From contig BQMF02000199.1 in assembly GCA_027922465.2 (NCBI GenBank), forward strand, positions 1-64,000: a stretch of DNA of 64,000 bases, read 5' to 3'. The DNA comes from Turritopsis dohrnii (lineage: Eukaryota; Cnidaria; Hydrozoa; Anthoathecata; Oceaniidae). Below, piece by piece: positions 32,147 to 44,458 of this stretch; positions within the stretch are counted from its first letter, which is position 1; every line of letters begins with the position of its first letter. The position numbers were made by a program, and so were the translations under genes. The notes under the pieces were generated by a model. The model was not told the DNA's origin and made no database searches. It saw nothing but the letters and a program-made list of their open reading frames with translations.

Positions 32147-33810
32147 TAAGTCGCAACTTGTGTAAGAGAGTGTTAACAATTCAAACATAAAAGAAAAACA
32201 TTTGAACAATCCCATTGGTAATATAAACCAATTTGACAAATGATGTTAATGCGTTTCTCCATAAGTTGCGCCTGCCCTCTAGATCCACCACTGACTGCAT
32301 ATTACCACTTGAATCTTTTCATGGAGTTTACAAATAAAGCAATTGTGCACGAAAAGACAAATGACACAATAAAACTTTTTTAGGATCCGTATTGTAATGT
32401 TCTTTTCAAACATGTTATATTGTGTCCTAGCACATATTACATGCCAAATTTTTAAATTATATGTATGTATATTGGTTTGATTCTAATTATCATCCAAAGA
32501 TTTTTTTCCTGACATTGTATTATATCCCAAACTTAATCTGTGCCTGCGTCAAGTGGTTTGCAGTAGAAAAAATCTTGATTATTTTGAATAATGTCATCTT
32601 TTTCAATGTGAATTTAACACTAATCAGTCCCACACAGTGGTAACTTGATCGAGCATTGTACAGTGACTAAAAATTTGATACAGACTGGAATTCACCAAAT
32701 TACTCCCTTATTTATTTTATTATTAAACTTAATGTTAATCTCAACCACGTTTCAATTCACTGTGACATTTCGGAGCCGGAAAAACAGTTTTATTAAACAT
32801 AATCGTTCACCAATATCTTGCGCATGATGTATATACTTTCGGTCTGTATCAGTGTGTAGACAGAGATGGATCAGTTCAGTCACCAGTGTAGTATATTTGT
32901 GCTTTCAATGACAATTTCACTTGTTTACTTTTTTTCAATGTCTTCAACTTTCAGTGTAATATTTATCAAATGAAATGAGCATGTTTCATGGATTTATTGA
33001 TAAGACGTATTCACCAGTAATGTTGATACTACATACATTTCTGTTGTGACATTGAAAGTTTTTCAACAGTACAGTTTTGTTTATTATCAATCCTTCATCT
33101 TCTTTTTGGAGAACTTTTCCCAGAGTCGACTAAACATAAATATTGCCTACAAGGAATGTTCTCATGATAATATTTCCATGGCAATAGTTGATAAAGACAG
33201 GAAAGAAGTCTTAAAATTCTTCTTCAAAGATTCTACAAAGCTACCTCTACAATTTCCTCAAAACATAAGCGAAAACGTTTTACGAGCTCTGTGTGCATAT
33301 TTTACAGACTTGATAATAAAAATTTTAAAGATTGAATTGAGAAGTTATCAACAAAAAAGGTCTAAAATAACTTCTTAAAGTATTTCAGAAGTACAGGAAA
33401 GATAATTCTTTTATGAGTTATTATTGAAAGTATTTGTATTGCATTTAGCATAAAGTTTTGGGTCTGTCATTAACTATTCTGAATAAACAAACAATCCGAA
33501 CGGACTTTCCGAAAACGGCAAAATTTAATGAAGAAGAAGAAAAACGCCGATTCCAATACTCATCTCGATCTAAGATCGGCTGAGTAAAAAGTAAGTATTT
33601 TATTTTGCAAATAAAAATTTTATGCAACAAATTGAGATAAACAAGGTTACCTGCTTTTCTAAATACAAACAGTACAAATCAAATGAACATTTTATAACTT
33701 TGTAAACATGAAAATAAGCTACTAGGAGTAAAAATCCAATGTTTACATTTTTTTCCCTATTATAACCAGTATTATGCTTGAAATTAAGAACGTTTTCCAT
33801 CTTTTTTGTA
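32147..33810. other. AT-rich stretch; one unrecognised frame
   Basis: The frame at 33046-33378 contains NISMAIVDKDRKEVLKFFFK and looks less random than its neighbours, but no family is recognised and there is no splice support. Nothing else can be supported. Confidence 0.4.
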
Positions 33811-33815
33811 GGGTT

Positions 33816-34462
33816 ATGCCATGGACTGAGGAAAAGGAAGTCTTAATGATGCGAGAGGTGATTGGGGAAAGTGTACTCATACACAAATCTGGCACTCAAG
33901 AGAGAAGCAATGGCTGGCAAAAAGTAGCTGATACCTTAAATGTTATGGAAGGTTTTAATGTTACAGACCGTGCAGTTAGAGATAAAATCGGAACCTTGAA
34001 GAAAAAGTTTAGACTGCCGATAAATAAAAGCACCCAAGACACTGGGCTTGGGGGAGATCAGACTACTGAACATGAAGTTTTAATTGAGAAAGTGATAAAC
34101 ATTTCTGATGACACAGCCCAGAAAGCTCAAGCAGCTGTCACTGAAGCTACTGAAAGGGAACAAACTGACCAGCTTTGGAGGTGAGACAATTTGCCATGGA
34201 ACATAGAGCAGAAACTGCAGAACGCAAAAAGTTGGATGACAAAAAGGAGAAACCTCCAAAACGTTCAAGCACCGATACTGTGGAATGTTTGAGACAAAAG
34301 CTTGAGTTTGATCGTGAAATCGAGAGAAGGATAGAATTACAATTAAATCAGTGGAACATGCAAACCCAACTTTTGGCTAATTTATTACAATCTAATCAAC
34401 AAATGATGGCTCAGCAAACCATGCTAATGCAAGAACTTTTAAAACAAAAACAAAAAGACTAA
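33816..34462 (+). pseudogene. Harbinger 1: Myb/SANT-like DNA-binding protein
   Basis: A TTTTTTGTAG acceptor precedes ATG at 33816. The N-terminal MPWTEEKEVLMMREVIGESV and NGWQKVADTLNVM form a trihelix Myb-like domain as encoded by the second gene of PIF/Harbinger transposons. A frameshift at about 34170 (QTDQLW to EVRQFAMEHRAE) leads to a Lys/Glu-rich coiled coil and a Gln/Met-rich tail ending LLKQKQKD. It faces a transposase on the opposite strand, the usual convergent layout. In active elements this protein binds subterminal sites and helps import the transposase. Confidence 0.75.
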
Positions 34463-34648
34463 AAAGTCAGTGATTTATCTTTAGATTAGATATTTTTTGA
34501 TATCATGGTGTTTATATAAAATTGTGTTTGTAAATATAAAAAAGAAAAAGAAAGTTTATATTTTTACTGTTCTATGTGAAAAAATGTTCAGAAAACAATA
34601 TGTTTGTGACTTGCTTTCTGCATGGAATTTCAACAAATTATTTATTGT

Positions 34649-35610
34649 TTATTGAAAATAGTCTCTGATTGGAGGTGTATCTATACCAAATGTTTCTGAA
34701 ATTTGGTTTCCATACAAACAAGTGTGTGCATTTTGAAGAATCAAACAAACTATATAAACTTTTCCAACAGGGCTCATTCCAATTCTTTGCATTTTTTGAA
34801 GTCTATAAATTTGAAATAATTTGAAACTAATCCAAATATCCATTCAAATATTCATTCCATTGTTATAATTTCTTTCATTTTGAGTCAAAGCAGCTCCTCC
34901 AAAAGGAGCTTGTAAATGAACGCTTAGTGGGTATGGAGGGTCACCAAAGGGGTGTGTTGTTATACCAAGCATGTTGTTGCAATTGATTTAGCTATCCGGA
35001 ATCAGCCAGCATATAGCTGTCATGCCTTCTTCCCTCGTATGGTCCTGCTAAATTTCAAATCATTCCATTAGGCAAAGTTACATTTTGAAACTTAAGTGCA
35101 TGCATTCTCTTGTGACCATTGTAAACTTGTCTCTGATTTTTTTGGGGCCTAGTAATTCTTCGTACAGTGCCATCTACAAAACCAAAACAAGTTTCTAGAG
35201 GAGCCCCCTTTTCATGGATCTTGTCTGCATACAGTTGCAGTTGAGCAGGTGCTAACATGGGTTGATTCCAATCGTTTAATCTGTGGGTATGTTGATTGTA
35301 TATATGATCTAGCATCCAGTTATATATTAAACACATCTCTGTCATATTTCTGCCAAACATAGGGGTCATCTGGGATATTGAATACATCTAAAAGGGTATA
35401 GAGGTCATTTTTTCTAAGCCTAAAGTCTATGAAACCTTGTTCATCGTCAATCATCCCAATATCAAATTTACTATATTTCCAATAGGGATAAATATGTTTT
35501 GATTGATTAGCATCATAAAGTAACACAAATTCTTCGGCATCGATTATATCTTCGGCATAAGCAAAAAGAGTTTGCTCACGAACAGCTCTCAAACTGCTAT
35601 TTGTAGCCAT
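34649..35610 (-). pseudogene. Harbinger 1: DDE transposase, internally deleted
   Basis: ATG at 35610 starts MATNSSLRAVREQTLFAYAE. After LLDVFNIPD an internal piece of roughly 40 residues is missing and the frame shifts to MTPMFGRNMTEMCLIYNW. Then come LETCFGFVDGTVRRITRPQ (first catalytic Asp), YNGHKRMHALKFQNVTLPNG, GPYEGRRHDSYMLADSG (second Asp region), a stop and frameshift, FGDPPYPLSVHLQAPFGGA (Asp of GDxxYP) and an end at IRDYFQ. The Glu region is eroded. This order is diagnostic for PIF/Harbinger (DDE_Tnp_4). Several lesions make it inactive. Terminal inverted repeats could not be located. Confidence 0.8.
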
Positions 35611-35759
35611 TTTGTTTGTTCATTTTTTGGTGCGTTCCAAGTTTTTCTTCAAAATCTAATTTTTTAAAAATGACGACGCCAATAATGCATTACGTCACAC
35701 ATGTTGTCTAGACGTTCGCGTTGCCGCATCTAAATTAGCCTATTTATGGAATAAAGACA

Positions 35760-37086
35760 ACTTGCATCAAAAGTACTTGGAAAATAAGGATGCCTTACAT
35801 CAGAAATATTTGGAAAAAAAAGGGTGTTCACAGCATTAAGACTTACTGTCAAAAATGCATCATAAGTATCTTGATAAAAAAATGTTCAGAAGTAAAAGAA
35901 GTAAAAGAGAAAAATATATTGCAGCTAAAAGGAATTTATTTAATACAACAGTGGAAAAATGAATCCAATCATTTAAACAGACGATTAATGAAGGACCTTA
36001 TTATATCTGTGTTTCATGTAATCGTCACGATCAGTTGTATATTTTGATAGAAGTAAATATGATATTGAAACTCCTGATTTCCAATTTTTAATTGGTTCAA
36101 GTTTTGACAATATGCCATATATTTGGAAAAAGTTCTTATTTCAAAGCGAATTATATTCAAGAAAGTTCCTCTTGTTTTAACTGAAAAATCCAAGGATGAA
36201 TACACATCATTTCTTGATGCAGTTGTTCGAGTTGATTTACCAGATCCTGTTCTTGAACCGGAATTGTTTGAATTGGTTAAACACACTCATTCCAAAACTT
36301 GTCGGAAACATAAAAACAGTTCTTTGGTCATTTATTTTACAGATCGTACTATTATTTCCAGTCCATTACCTGAATATATGGATGATGATGAAAAATTGTG
36401 TCAGATAAGGTTAAAGAATACATAGATGAATTTCTACTGCTAAGAAAACGTTATATAATGGATCCATCAAGTGATGACTACGAGAATCAGAAGATGAGTG
36501 CTCCAAGGCATTGAAGCAAGGCATTGAAGCAAGTCTTAGAGGAATCAAAATCCTAAAGCTTAAATAAATTTGATCAAATGTTATCAATTGATAAGGCATA
36601 CTCTTCCAGAAGAGAATGTTCTGTGTAGGAAGCAGTGTATCATGTGATGCCTGAATTGTGGCTATGCAAGACATTTCCAAAAGTCATATTTCCTAACATC
36701 CAAAAGTCATTTTTGCTAATCACCAATTTCGAATTTACAAGTCTCAGGAGGAATTGGATGAATTGCCTGAGGACAGCAACGATATTTTTTAAACCAACAT
36801 GCTTGATCGTTACATAGATAGACCAGATGATTCATATAAAGGTGGAAAGTTTGCATCGGTTGATAGTATGTGCCTAGCAGAATTTTTAGCATACTACTTT
36901 CTGGATTCCAAGCCAAACGATTCAACTGAAAATGATAATCAATCTATTGTTCTGTGTGATGAAGTGATGGAAGAGGAAAGCTTCAACAGTCTTTACCCTC
37001 ATGTCACTCCGTTAATGAGTAGTAAAAGTAAAATGAATGCAGAAAAACTTGTGATGTGTTTTCCTGCACATCGTTTTCCTGAGTAA
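35760..37086 (+). pseudogene. Second Helitron Rep-helicase type, heavily deleted
   Basis: The start has repeats of an 11-residue unit (NLHQKYLENKD, ALHQKYLEKKG, MHHKYLDKK), then KREKYIAAKRNLFN and INEGPYYICVSCNRH, a Cys-containing segment seen in large Helitron proteins. After a deletion come ISKRIIFKKVPLVLTEK, then VVRVDLPDPVLEPELFELVK, HTHSKTCRKHKN and FTDRTIISSPLPEYMDDDE. Next is VKEYIDEFLLLRKRYIMDPS and, after another gap, MLDRYIDRPDDSYKGGKFAS and MCLAEFLAYYF. These follow the order of the DUF6570/Helitron-like N-terminal proteins known from fish and cnidarians. The Rep HUH core and the helicase are absent. It is a different lineage from the copy at 38.3 kb. Confidence 0.65.
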
Positions 37087-37354
37087 TATGCACACTATTT
37101 GTAGTTTATGTATTTTCCTTTCCAAACTGAAAAGGAACAAGAGGCCACGAGGCCACTGAAGGTCAGCACTTTCGCCAAAGTTGAAAAATTTTTTACCATG
37201 AAGCAAAATGGAAAAATCACGTTTTTGTTCCAGGAAGGTCAAAATAGGATTCATGAGCGATTACTGAAGTAATATTGATGGGAATAAGGCATTCAATGAT
37301 AAAAACCAAACAGGTCTGGTCTCACTATTCAAATATTTTCCCTGAATAGTTCTG

Positions 37355-37420
37355 ACTCGCAAAAATTAATCCACGCGAAACGCTTTCAAACCTTGGCTCG
37401 CAAAATTTCCATTCCTTAAT
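37355..37420. repeat. Fragment of the CCTTAAG/GCGTGGATT MITE family
   Basis: GACTCGCAAAAATTAATCCA followed by CGCGAAACGC and CTCGCAAAATTTCC matches the right subterminal part of the MITE at 31755-32146. No complete ends were seen. Confidence 0.6.
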
Positions 37421-37757
37421 GGCCATGGTCTTAAAAGTTTTAGGTTATGCTTTAAGTGCTAACCTGCGAAAGTCCGGGCCTTATTTCCAGCAGTGACACA
37501 GGAAGCACGGTTCCCTTCCTCGTCAGGAGCGTTGGGAGTTTTCTGATTTTTGACCAGTTTCAGCCCTTATTTAAAAGAATTAGAGTGTCCAAATTAGATA
37601 TGTAAAAACTTAGTGTTTGAAATGTTGGCAGACACAGATGTATCGTTTGAGACTTCAAAAACTATCAGAAGTATCATTTAAAAATGAAAACAAGCCCTCA
37701 GAAACCCAATTTAGGAAATTGGAAAATAACGACGCTTTTTTCGAAATGAAACGTATT

Positions 37758-37860
37758 TTTGGCCCTTATTTTGCCGGCCCTTATTCCGCCGGCCCTTATT
37801 CCGCCACCTGGCACAAAATAACGCCACTTAGGGCCGGCAGAATAAGGGCCGATAAGGTAT
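37758..37860. repeat. GGCCCTTATT direct and inverted repeat cluster
   Basis: GGCCCTTATT(C/T)(C/T)GCC occurs three times in direct order at 37758-37806 and in inverted form (GGCGGCAGAATAAGGGCC-like, then GATAAGG) at 37838-37856. A further GGGCCTTATTTCC lies at 37468-37482. GC-rich half-sites in AT-rich DNA suggest a MITE terminus or protein-binding array. Confidence 0.6.
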
Positions 37861-38334
37861 CTAAGAACTTTTCTGTCTGGATTTATTCAGGTTCATTTGT
37901 TCCTTCCTGTGTAGTAGAGAGAAAGTAGAAAGGCAGAGTAGAAAGAAAGGTATGTCACTTAAAACTTAGATATATATATATGTTCCCAAAGCAGAATTTT
38001 TGCAGTTTAAAAAAATATATATGTTAAAAAAAACTACATTTAAACAACGTTTCGATTTCTCTTCGTCAGGTATATATATATATATACCGTTTTATTTTAT
38101 TTTTTATTTTATTTTATTATATATTTTTTTTTTATTTGACGTGTAATGCACGTTTTTTCGCTTTCTCCTAGGTTGTTTAGCTATCTGTTTGGTGACATTG
38201 CCCCTTCAGTGTCAGTGTGTTTTGTAGAAAGAAAGGTTTGTTTTCGCTCCCACCGGTTTGTTCTGTGCATTATTCACTGACTGGGGGTGGCAATTTCTTT
38301 CTTCTATCTATTTTTGTTAGTGTTTCTGTGCTGT

Positions 38335-41300
38335 GATGTTTAATGTAAGAGGCACTAATATTATTCCTGGCTTCCAAGCAGTTTTTAGGAATGGTCAGTT
38401 TGTTTTGCAGCCACCTGATCAACAACAAATGCGCTCTGTTATTCAGCGTAGGCATGCAAATGAGGATGTAGCTGAAGCAAGGCGCAGACAGTTTCAGGCA
38501 AATAACATCCATTATCAGAAAATGAGATACTTAGAAGCAACAATGCTCAAAGGCAAGTTGATTATCGTCAAGATGGAGAGCCAGGTGAAAGATTAGCCAG
38601 GCAGAATGAGAATACGCAACGTATGAGGGCTAGGCGGCTGATGCTAATCCCCCTTTGCATCGTGCTGCTCGACAAGACCAATTGCTTGAGCTACATTATC
38701 TTGGTGCCATGGACAAGGTCTGTCAGTTTTTTGGTGCTAACATGTTTGCTGGCGAGACCAATTTTAAGTGTTGTCACAAAGGTAAAGTTCATTTAGATGA
38801 CATTTATTATCCTAATGATCTTAAAGAACTTTTAGTAGGTGATTCTAATCAATCAAAGAACTTTCAAGAAAATATTCGAAAATTCAATAGTTCAGTTGCT
38901 TTTGCTTCTATGGGTGAGAAATTGGCTGTACCGCCAGGACGTGGGCCACCAGTTTTTTGTATTAATGGCCAGGTATGTCACCGAACAGGTAATTTGCACC
39001 CACCACCGGGCATTCCTCCATCCTTTGGTCAATTATATATCTATGATGGTATGGATGCATTCAATGAGAGAATGGCAAGACCAGAAAATCAAGGTTGTTC
39101 TCCTGAAGTTATGCAAACTTTGCAAGACATTATTTAAGGGAGAGTCCATATGCAGCTGCTTACAAACACATGGGTGATGTAGAAGCTGAGAAATTTGAAT
39201 TTGCAAATCAACAAAATCGTCGCCCATCTGAGGTAAATGGAAAATGCGTAAATTAATAATTAAAAATCTTTGAACTAATATTTCCAGATCTTTGCTATTG
39301 TTTTCCAGGTCAGAATGCATTTGAGAAGTGGTGGTGACCGGCGTCGATACAATCTACCTCACCATGATGAAGAAGCTGCTATTTTTGTTGGTGAAGATGG
39401 TGTACCACCATTGGCTAGAGACATCGTTGTTTACCCTCGAGATAGACCCTTGCAGGATTTGCCTGTTCATTCACCTAATGTTGATCCAATGTATTTTTTC
39501 CAAGAGGAGAGATGGGTTGGAGTTCCGCCATTCCACATGTAGCAGAATATGCAACAGGCCAGCAACACCGTACGACCATGCTGCAATACTATACTTATAG
39601 GTTTGCATTTAGAGATGCTTTTAACCCCATAAAAAAAAAGATTACTTCAACAATATGCTGTAGATTGTTACTGCAAAGTTGAATCTGACCGTCTTAATTG
39701 TGTTCGTCAAAACCAGGGCAATTTCCGTGTTGATCAATATCAAGGGCTCATTGATTATCTTGGAAATGTTGCAGAAAATTATGGCCTTCATGCAGGCAGA
39801 CCAGTGATTCTTCCGTCTTCTGTTAAGGGTGGTCCTAAAGCCATGCAACAGAATTATCAAGATGATATGGCTATGGTTACTGAAATGGGCAAGCCGGATT
39901 TGTTTTGCACATTTATCTGCAATCCAAAATGGAGAGAGATCACAGAAAACTTAGATAATGAGCCTGCACATTATCGTCCAGACTTGATTACACGTGTTTT
40001 CAATTTGAAATTAAAAGAGCTTTTGGAGGATATATGTAAAAATGGTGTTTTGGGAAAAGCCATTTCTCATTTGTATGTTATTGAATTTCAGAAACGTTCT
40101 TTACCTCATGCTCATATTCTTATCCATTCAGCACAAGAGGACAAACTGCGTAATGCTGATGACATTGACAGCTTAATTTCTGCTGAAATACCAGATCCTG
40201 AACAGGAACCAGAACTTCATAATATCATCAAGTCATGTATGATTCATAGTACCTGTGGGAATGCTAACCCTCACACAGTTTGTATGGGAGATGATGACAA
40301 CTGCACCAAGGATTTTCCAAAGCGGTTTTGAGAAGCAACCCAAATGAAAGCAAATGGGTATCCACTTGGTTGTCCGAGAAGTATAATGCTCACATAAATT
40401 TGGAAGCATGTACCACGATCAGGAGCGTGAAATATCTCTTCAAATATGTTTATAAGGTGCTAATGTGGAGATTGATGAACGTTTGGAACATGACGAAATA
40501 AAAACATTTCTGGATGGTCGATATGTCAGTGCGCCTGAAGCATTATGGAGAATATTTGAGTTCTCTTTGCATGAAAAATCGCATACTATTAAGCGATTAG
40601 CTGTTCATTTACCTGATCGTCATCAAGTTTATTTTAGAGCTGGCGAAGAAGAGGCAGCTGCTGAAGGGGCATTAAACGATAGTCCTAACAGCATGGTTTA
40701 ATCTGAATGTAGACGATCCTGATGCACGGCGCTATCTTTACTCAGATTTTCCGTATCATTATGTCTTTCATGATAAAGAGAAAAAATGGCAAAAACGAAA
40801 AAGAACATTTAAGCCTATAGTCGCTCGGTTATATAATGCTCAACCATCAGAAGGAGAACGTTTTTTTCTTCGAGTTTTGCTGCTACATGTTGCAGGTGCT
40901 ACGTCTTTCGAGGATTTGTCTACTTTCGATAAAGTGGTTTACGACACATTCAGAGAAGCATGTAATACCAGACGTCTTCTCCAAGATGATGCAGAATGGC
41001 ACAATACATTGGAAGAGGCTTCAGCGTTTCAAATGCCCCAACAGCTTAGACAACTGTTTGTTACTATTTTGATTCACTGTGAGCCTTCCAATCCTCTTGA
41101 ATTGTGGAATACATTCAAGGGGAATCTGTGTGAAGACTACCTTCGAACATTGGCTGGTGCTCAAGCTGAGCAAAGGGTTTTAGGTTATATTGATAATGTC
41201 CTGAGACAATTTGGCATGACTTTAACACAGTTTAATCTTCCTGAATTGGTTCAACAGGTTGCTCAGGAAGAAGATGATATGAATATTTACATCGTAAGGG

Positions 41301-42690
41301 CTGAACAGGTAAGGCCTTTGCCTAACGAACAGCAGTTAGTTGTGGCAGACGCCATTTTGTCTGCAGTTTCGAATGTGCATGATGGTTTAGCACAAGTTGA
41401 AACATTGTTTTATTTGGACGGACCGGCAGGCACAGGTAAGTTTTTTACATACAGTTATGTTATTGCAGCATGCAGAGCCAGAGGTTGGAAAGTTGCTACT
41501 GCTGCATATACAGGTATTGCAGCCACCTTACTGTCTGGTGTTTGTACATTGCACTCATTATTTCGTTTGCCTGTTCCTGTTTTAGAAAATAGCGTATGTA
41601 ATATAACACCAGCATCGAAACATGCAGAATACCTTCGAAGTGTCGACCTGTTTCTGATTGATGAAGCGACTATGGTTTCTACCCATGTTTTCCATGCTGT
41701 GCCAAGATTACTCAAGGATATTTGTGGCAGTGATGCACTTTTTGGTGGCAAGGTTCTTTTGTGGAGTGGAGATTTTCGTCAGTATTTGCCGGTTGTGAAA
41801 AAGGGAAAGCCAACCGATGTTATTGAAGTTTGCTTGACCAGTTCTGTGTTATGGGCATCAGTGGCGAAATACTCTCTCACTGAAAATATGAGAGCCAGAC
41901 CGGAAGAGCAAGAATTCTGTACTTGGCTGTTGCAACTTGGTAACGGTGAACTTCCAACCAAACAAAACGAACATGCTAAAGGTTCCATCAAAATTATGTA
42001 CGATGGACTGGAGCCTCACAAATGTGCCACCACAGCCATTCTGACACCCACAAATGAGCAATAGTTGATCATTAATAATGAGGTGTTTGACAGACTGCCT
42101 GGAGATGCAGTTTGCTATTACAGTGCTGATGAAGTGGCGTGTGACGATGAAGAAGAGCAGTAAAACTATCCGGTTGATTATCTGAATAGTATTACACCAT
42201 CCGGTATGCCTCCACATTGTTTGAAACTTAAAGTTGGGGCTATTATTATGCTTTTGAAGAATCTGAACATGTTATTGGAGGGGTCTTTGTAATGTCACCC
42301 GCTTGATTGTTTGTGAATTGTCGCATAACTTTATTAAGGCTGAAGTTTTGACAGGGTCAGCAGTTGGGGAAATGATTTTTATACCTAGAGTACAATCGTC
42401 ACCATACGAGACAGGTATGCCTTTTGTATTGAAGCGCAGACAATTTCCTATTCACTTGGCGTAATCTTTTACTATTAACAAAAGTTAAGGTCAAACATTT
42501 GAAAAAATTGGTTTGTTTTTGTAGAGACCGTGTTTTTCACATGGACAGTTGTATGTTGCCTGTTCAAGGGCAAAAGCATTTAGTAATGTTAAAATCAAAG
42601 TTGCTGGTAGGGGTAAGCAAGGTTATATTAATGGAAAGATGTATACTCAAAATGTTGTCTTTCCACAGGTGTTGCTGTGAATGTTTGATT
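38335..42690 (+). pseudogene. Helitron Rep-helicase, near full length, multiply inactivated
   Basis: The protein is spread over several frames. N-terminal: MFNVRGTNIIPGFQAVFRNG and an Arg/Gln-rich part; zinc-finger-like CQFFGANMFAGETNFKCC; Helitron_like_N segments LHPPPGIPPSFGQLYIYDG and VRMHLRSGGDRRRYNLPHH. Rep part: IDYLGNVAENYGLHAGRPVI, LPSSVKGGPKAMQQNYQD and FQKRSLPHAHILIH with the HUH pair HAH at 40106-40114. YLFKY at 40433-40447 supplies the two-Tyr motif. PIF1-like helicase: Walker A DGPAGTGKFF at 41418 (the usual Thr after Lys is Phe), Walker B LFLIDEATM, WSGDFRQYLPVV, LTENMRARPEEQEF. After a TAG at 42062 homology continues through [20 protein letters not shown] to YVACSRAKAFSNVKIKVAGR at about 42600. 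Many stops and shifts occur. The element would have replicated by a rolling-circle mechanism. Confidence 0.85.
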
Positions 42691-42960
42691 GTTGTGGCCT
42701 ATTTGGTTATATAACAAAATAGCATAAATACCTACAGTAGAGGCTACAGTTGATTTTTTGTGGCTTCTTCTGTACGTCAGCCACTGTTTGATGTTGTGGC
42801 TTATTACCAGTATAGTTTAAATACCTACAGAGGGGCTGCTGCTGATAGTTGTTGTGGCTTTTTCTGTACGTCAGCCACTGTTTGATGTTGTGGTTTATTA
42901 TAAGTGTATCGTAAACATTTGGTGTGGCCACAGTTGATAATTGTTGTTGTTTGGCAACTT
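42680..42960 (+). repeat. Tandem repeat, about 95 bp, three partial copies
   Basis: Units share TGTTGTGGCTT, TCTGTACGTCAGCCACTGTT, TTGATGTTGTGG and AAATACCTACAG. It lies just downstream of the Rep-helicase C-terminus. Confidence 0.75.
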
Positions 42961-43157
42961 TGTACCTAATGAACAGTCTGTATGTTTTGTTGTTTTTTAG
43001 GTGGAGTACAAGTCCCATTGACTCACGTTCACGTCGTGTACTCCGTTACCATGAATTGTTCCTGAAGGATACTTTGTGAACAATTCATGAACCAATAGTC
43101 AGGTCATGCTCCATATTATCTCTCCATGATTGTAACTTTTGTTTTTTCTCCATTTAG

Positions 43158-44458
43158 TGATATAAATATAATTACCATGGCAGATGATTTTGAAGGCCCC
43201 ATGGAATTGTCCCAGGGTAAAATATTTTCTTTAACTTTCTATTAAAGTAATTAAAATACTGAAAGCCTATTGATTTAATTTCAGGAACAGAAGATAGATT
43301 ATTAGAAGGAGGTAAAATTGTTTGTTTGAGAAAAATATTTCTACAGAGCATTCATTCTCATACTCTTATGATGTTTTAGACTTTTCTGTATGCTACCATT
43401 ATAACATCATCCTTTCCTTCAATAGATACTGATAATATAGAGGATGCAGAAAGGAGTAAGGATTGTTATTGAAACTCTTTTGGTTTTAAATGTTTTCTAT
43501 TTATTTTCTCTTCGGGTTTTTTTGTTGGTTTTTGTGAAGTTTATGACAGCTACTTTTGAAACCTTTTTTATTTAGATGCTTCTTAAACAGCTAACAGTAA
43601 GGGTCAATATACATTAATGTCTCCTTTCCATATGTTGTAGCTTTTACAATATCCCTTTATATACTACTTTGTCAATGATGTATTTGCGCTTTCTGTATGC
43701 TGCTATTATAACACCATTCTTTCCTTCATTAGATACTGGTAACATAAAAAATGTGGGAAAGGGTAAGGATTGTTATGGAAATGATCTCCTATATTATACC
43801 AATCAAGTTTACCATTCATCCTAATGTTTTAGATATTCAAATGTATTTTTTTATCAAAATCTACTACTGCTCTTTTATGAACACTAATAACATCTTCTTT
43901 TACTTTATTTGATACAGATACCAGTGAGAATCTTGAAAAGAGTAAGGATTATTACTTTATCCAGTTATTGTCATCTACTGAACCCAGTAAGTTTTCAGTG
44001 TATGCATAGTTTTTGTATAACAGTTACTTTTTAAACCTTTTTTTTATTTAGATGAAGCTTTACCAACGACTGATAGTAAGATTTCATTTCATTGTTAGTA
44101 CAACATGTTTTAACTTTCACAATCACTTTATTTTATTTCATTTAGCTGCATCATCATCACATTATCGTGTGCAGCCAAAAGTAATGTCTTATAACTTACA
44201 ATAATAATATTAACAATATAATATAGGTCAAGAAATTATTTCATTATGATCAAATTCTTCATTTTTTAGTTGGTGTCTTGGCTGCTAAAAGAGAATGTAA
44301 GTTTCCATCAATACGTATTTATTGTTTATTTATAGTTATTTAATTTCTTTACTAATAAAAATTGTAAAATTGTAGATTCATACCAAGATTTCGTACACTA
44401 TTGCCGTAGTCACCCTGGCCCCCGGTCTCAGTCGGCATTCCGGGCCTGGAAGAGATAA
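43158..44458 (+). CDS. Micro-exon gene: ten short exons, mostly phase 1-1
   Basis: Exons with AG acceptors and GT donors: 43158-43216 (ATG at 43177, MADDFEGPMELSQ), 43285-43311 (27 nt, TEDRLLEG), 43426-43455 (30), 43576-43596 (21), 43733-43762 (30), 43918-43941 (24), 44052-44075 (24, EALPTTD), 44146-44180 or 44166, 44270-44296 (27, GVLAAKRE) and 44376-44458. The last exon encodes SYQDFVHYCRSHPGPRSQSA then FRAWKR and TAA. Nearly every internal exon fits 3n with phase 1 at both ends, so any subset can be spliced in frame. Exons 3 and 5 and their flanking introns are duplicates 307 bp apart, and exons 4 and 7 are also related. Exon 4 reads a TAA in that phase, so it is either skipped or the gene is decayed. 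The N-terminal part is acidic and the C-terminus basic with His and Cys. I recognise no family. Confidence 0.5.
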
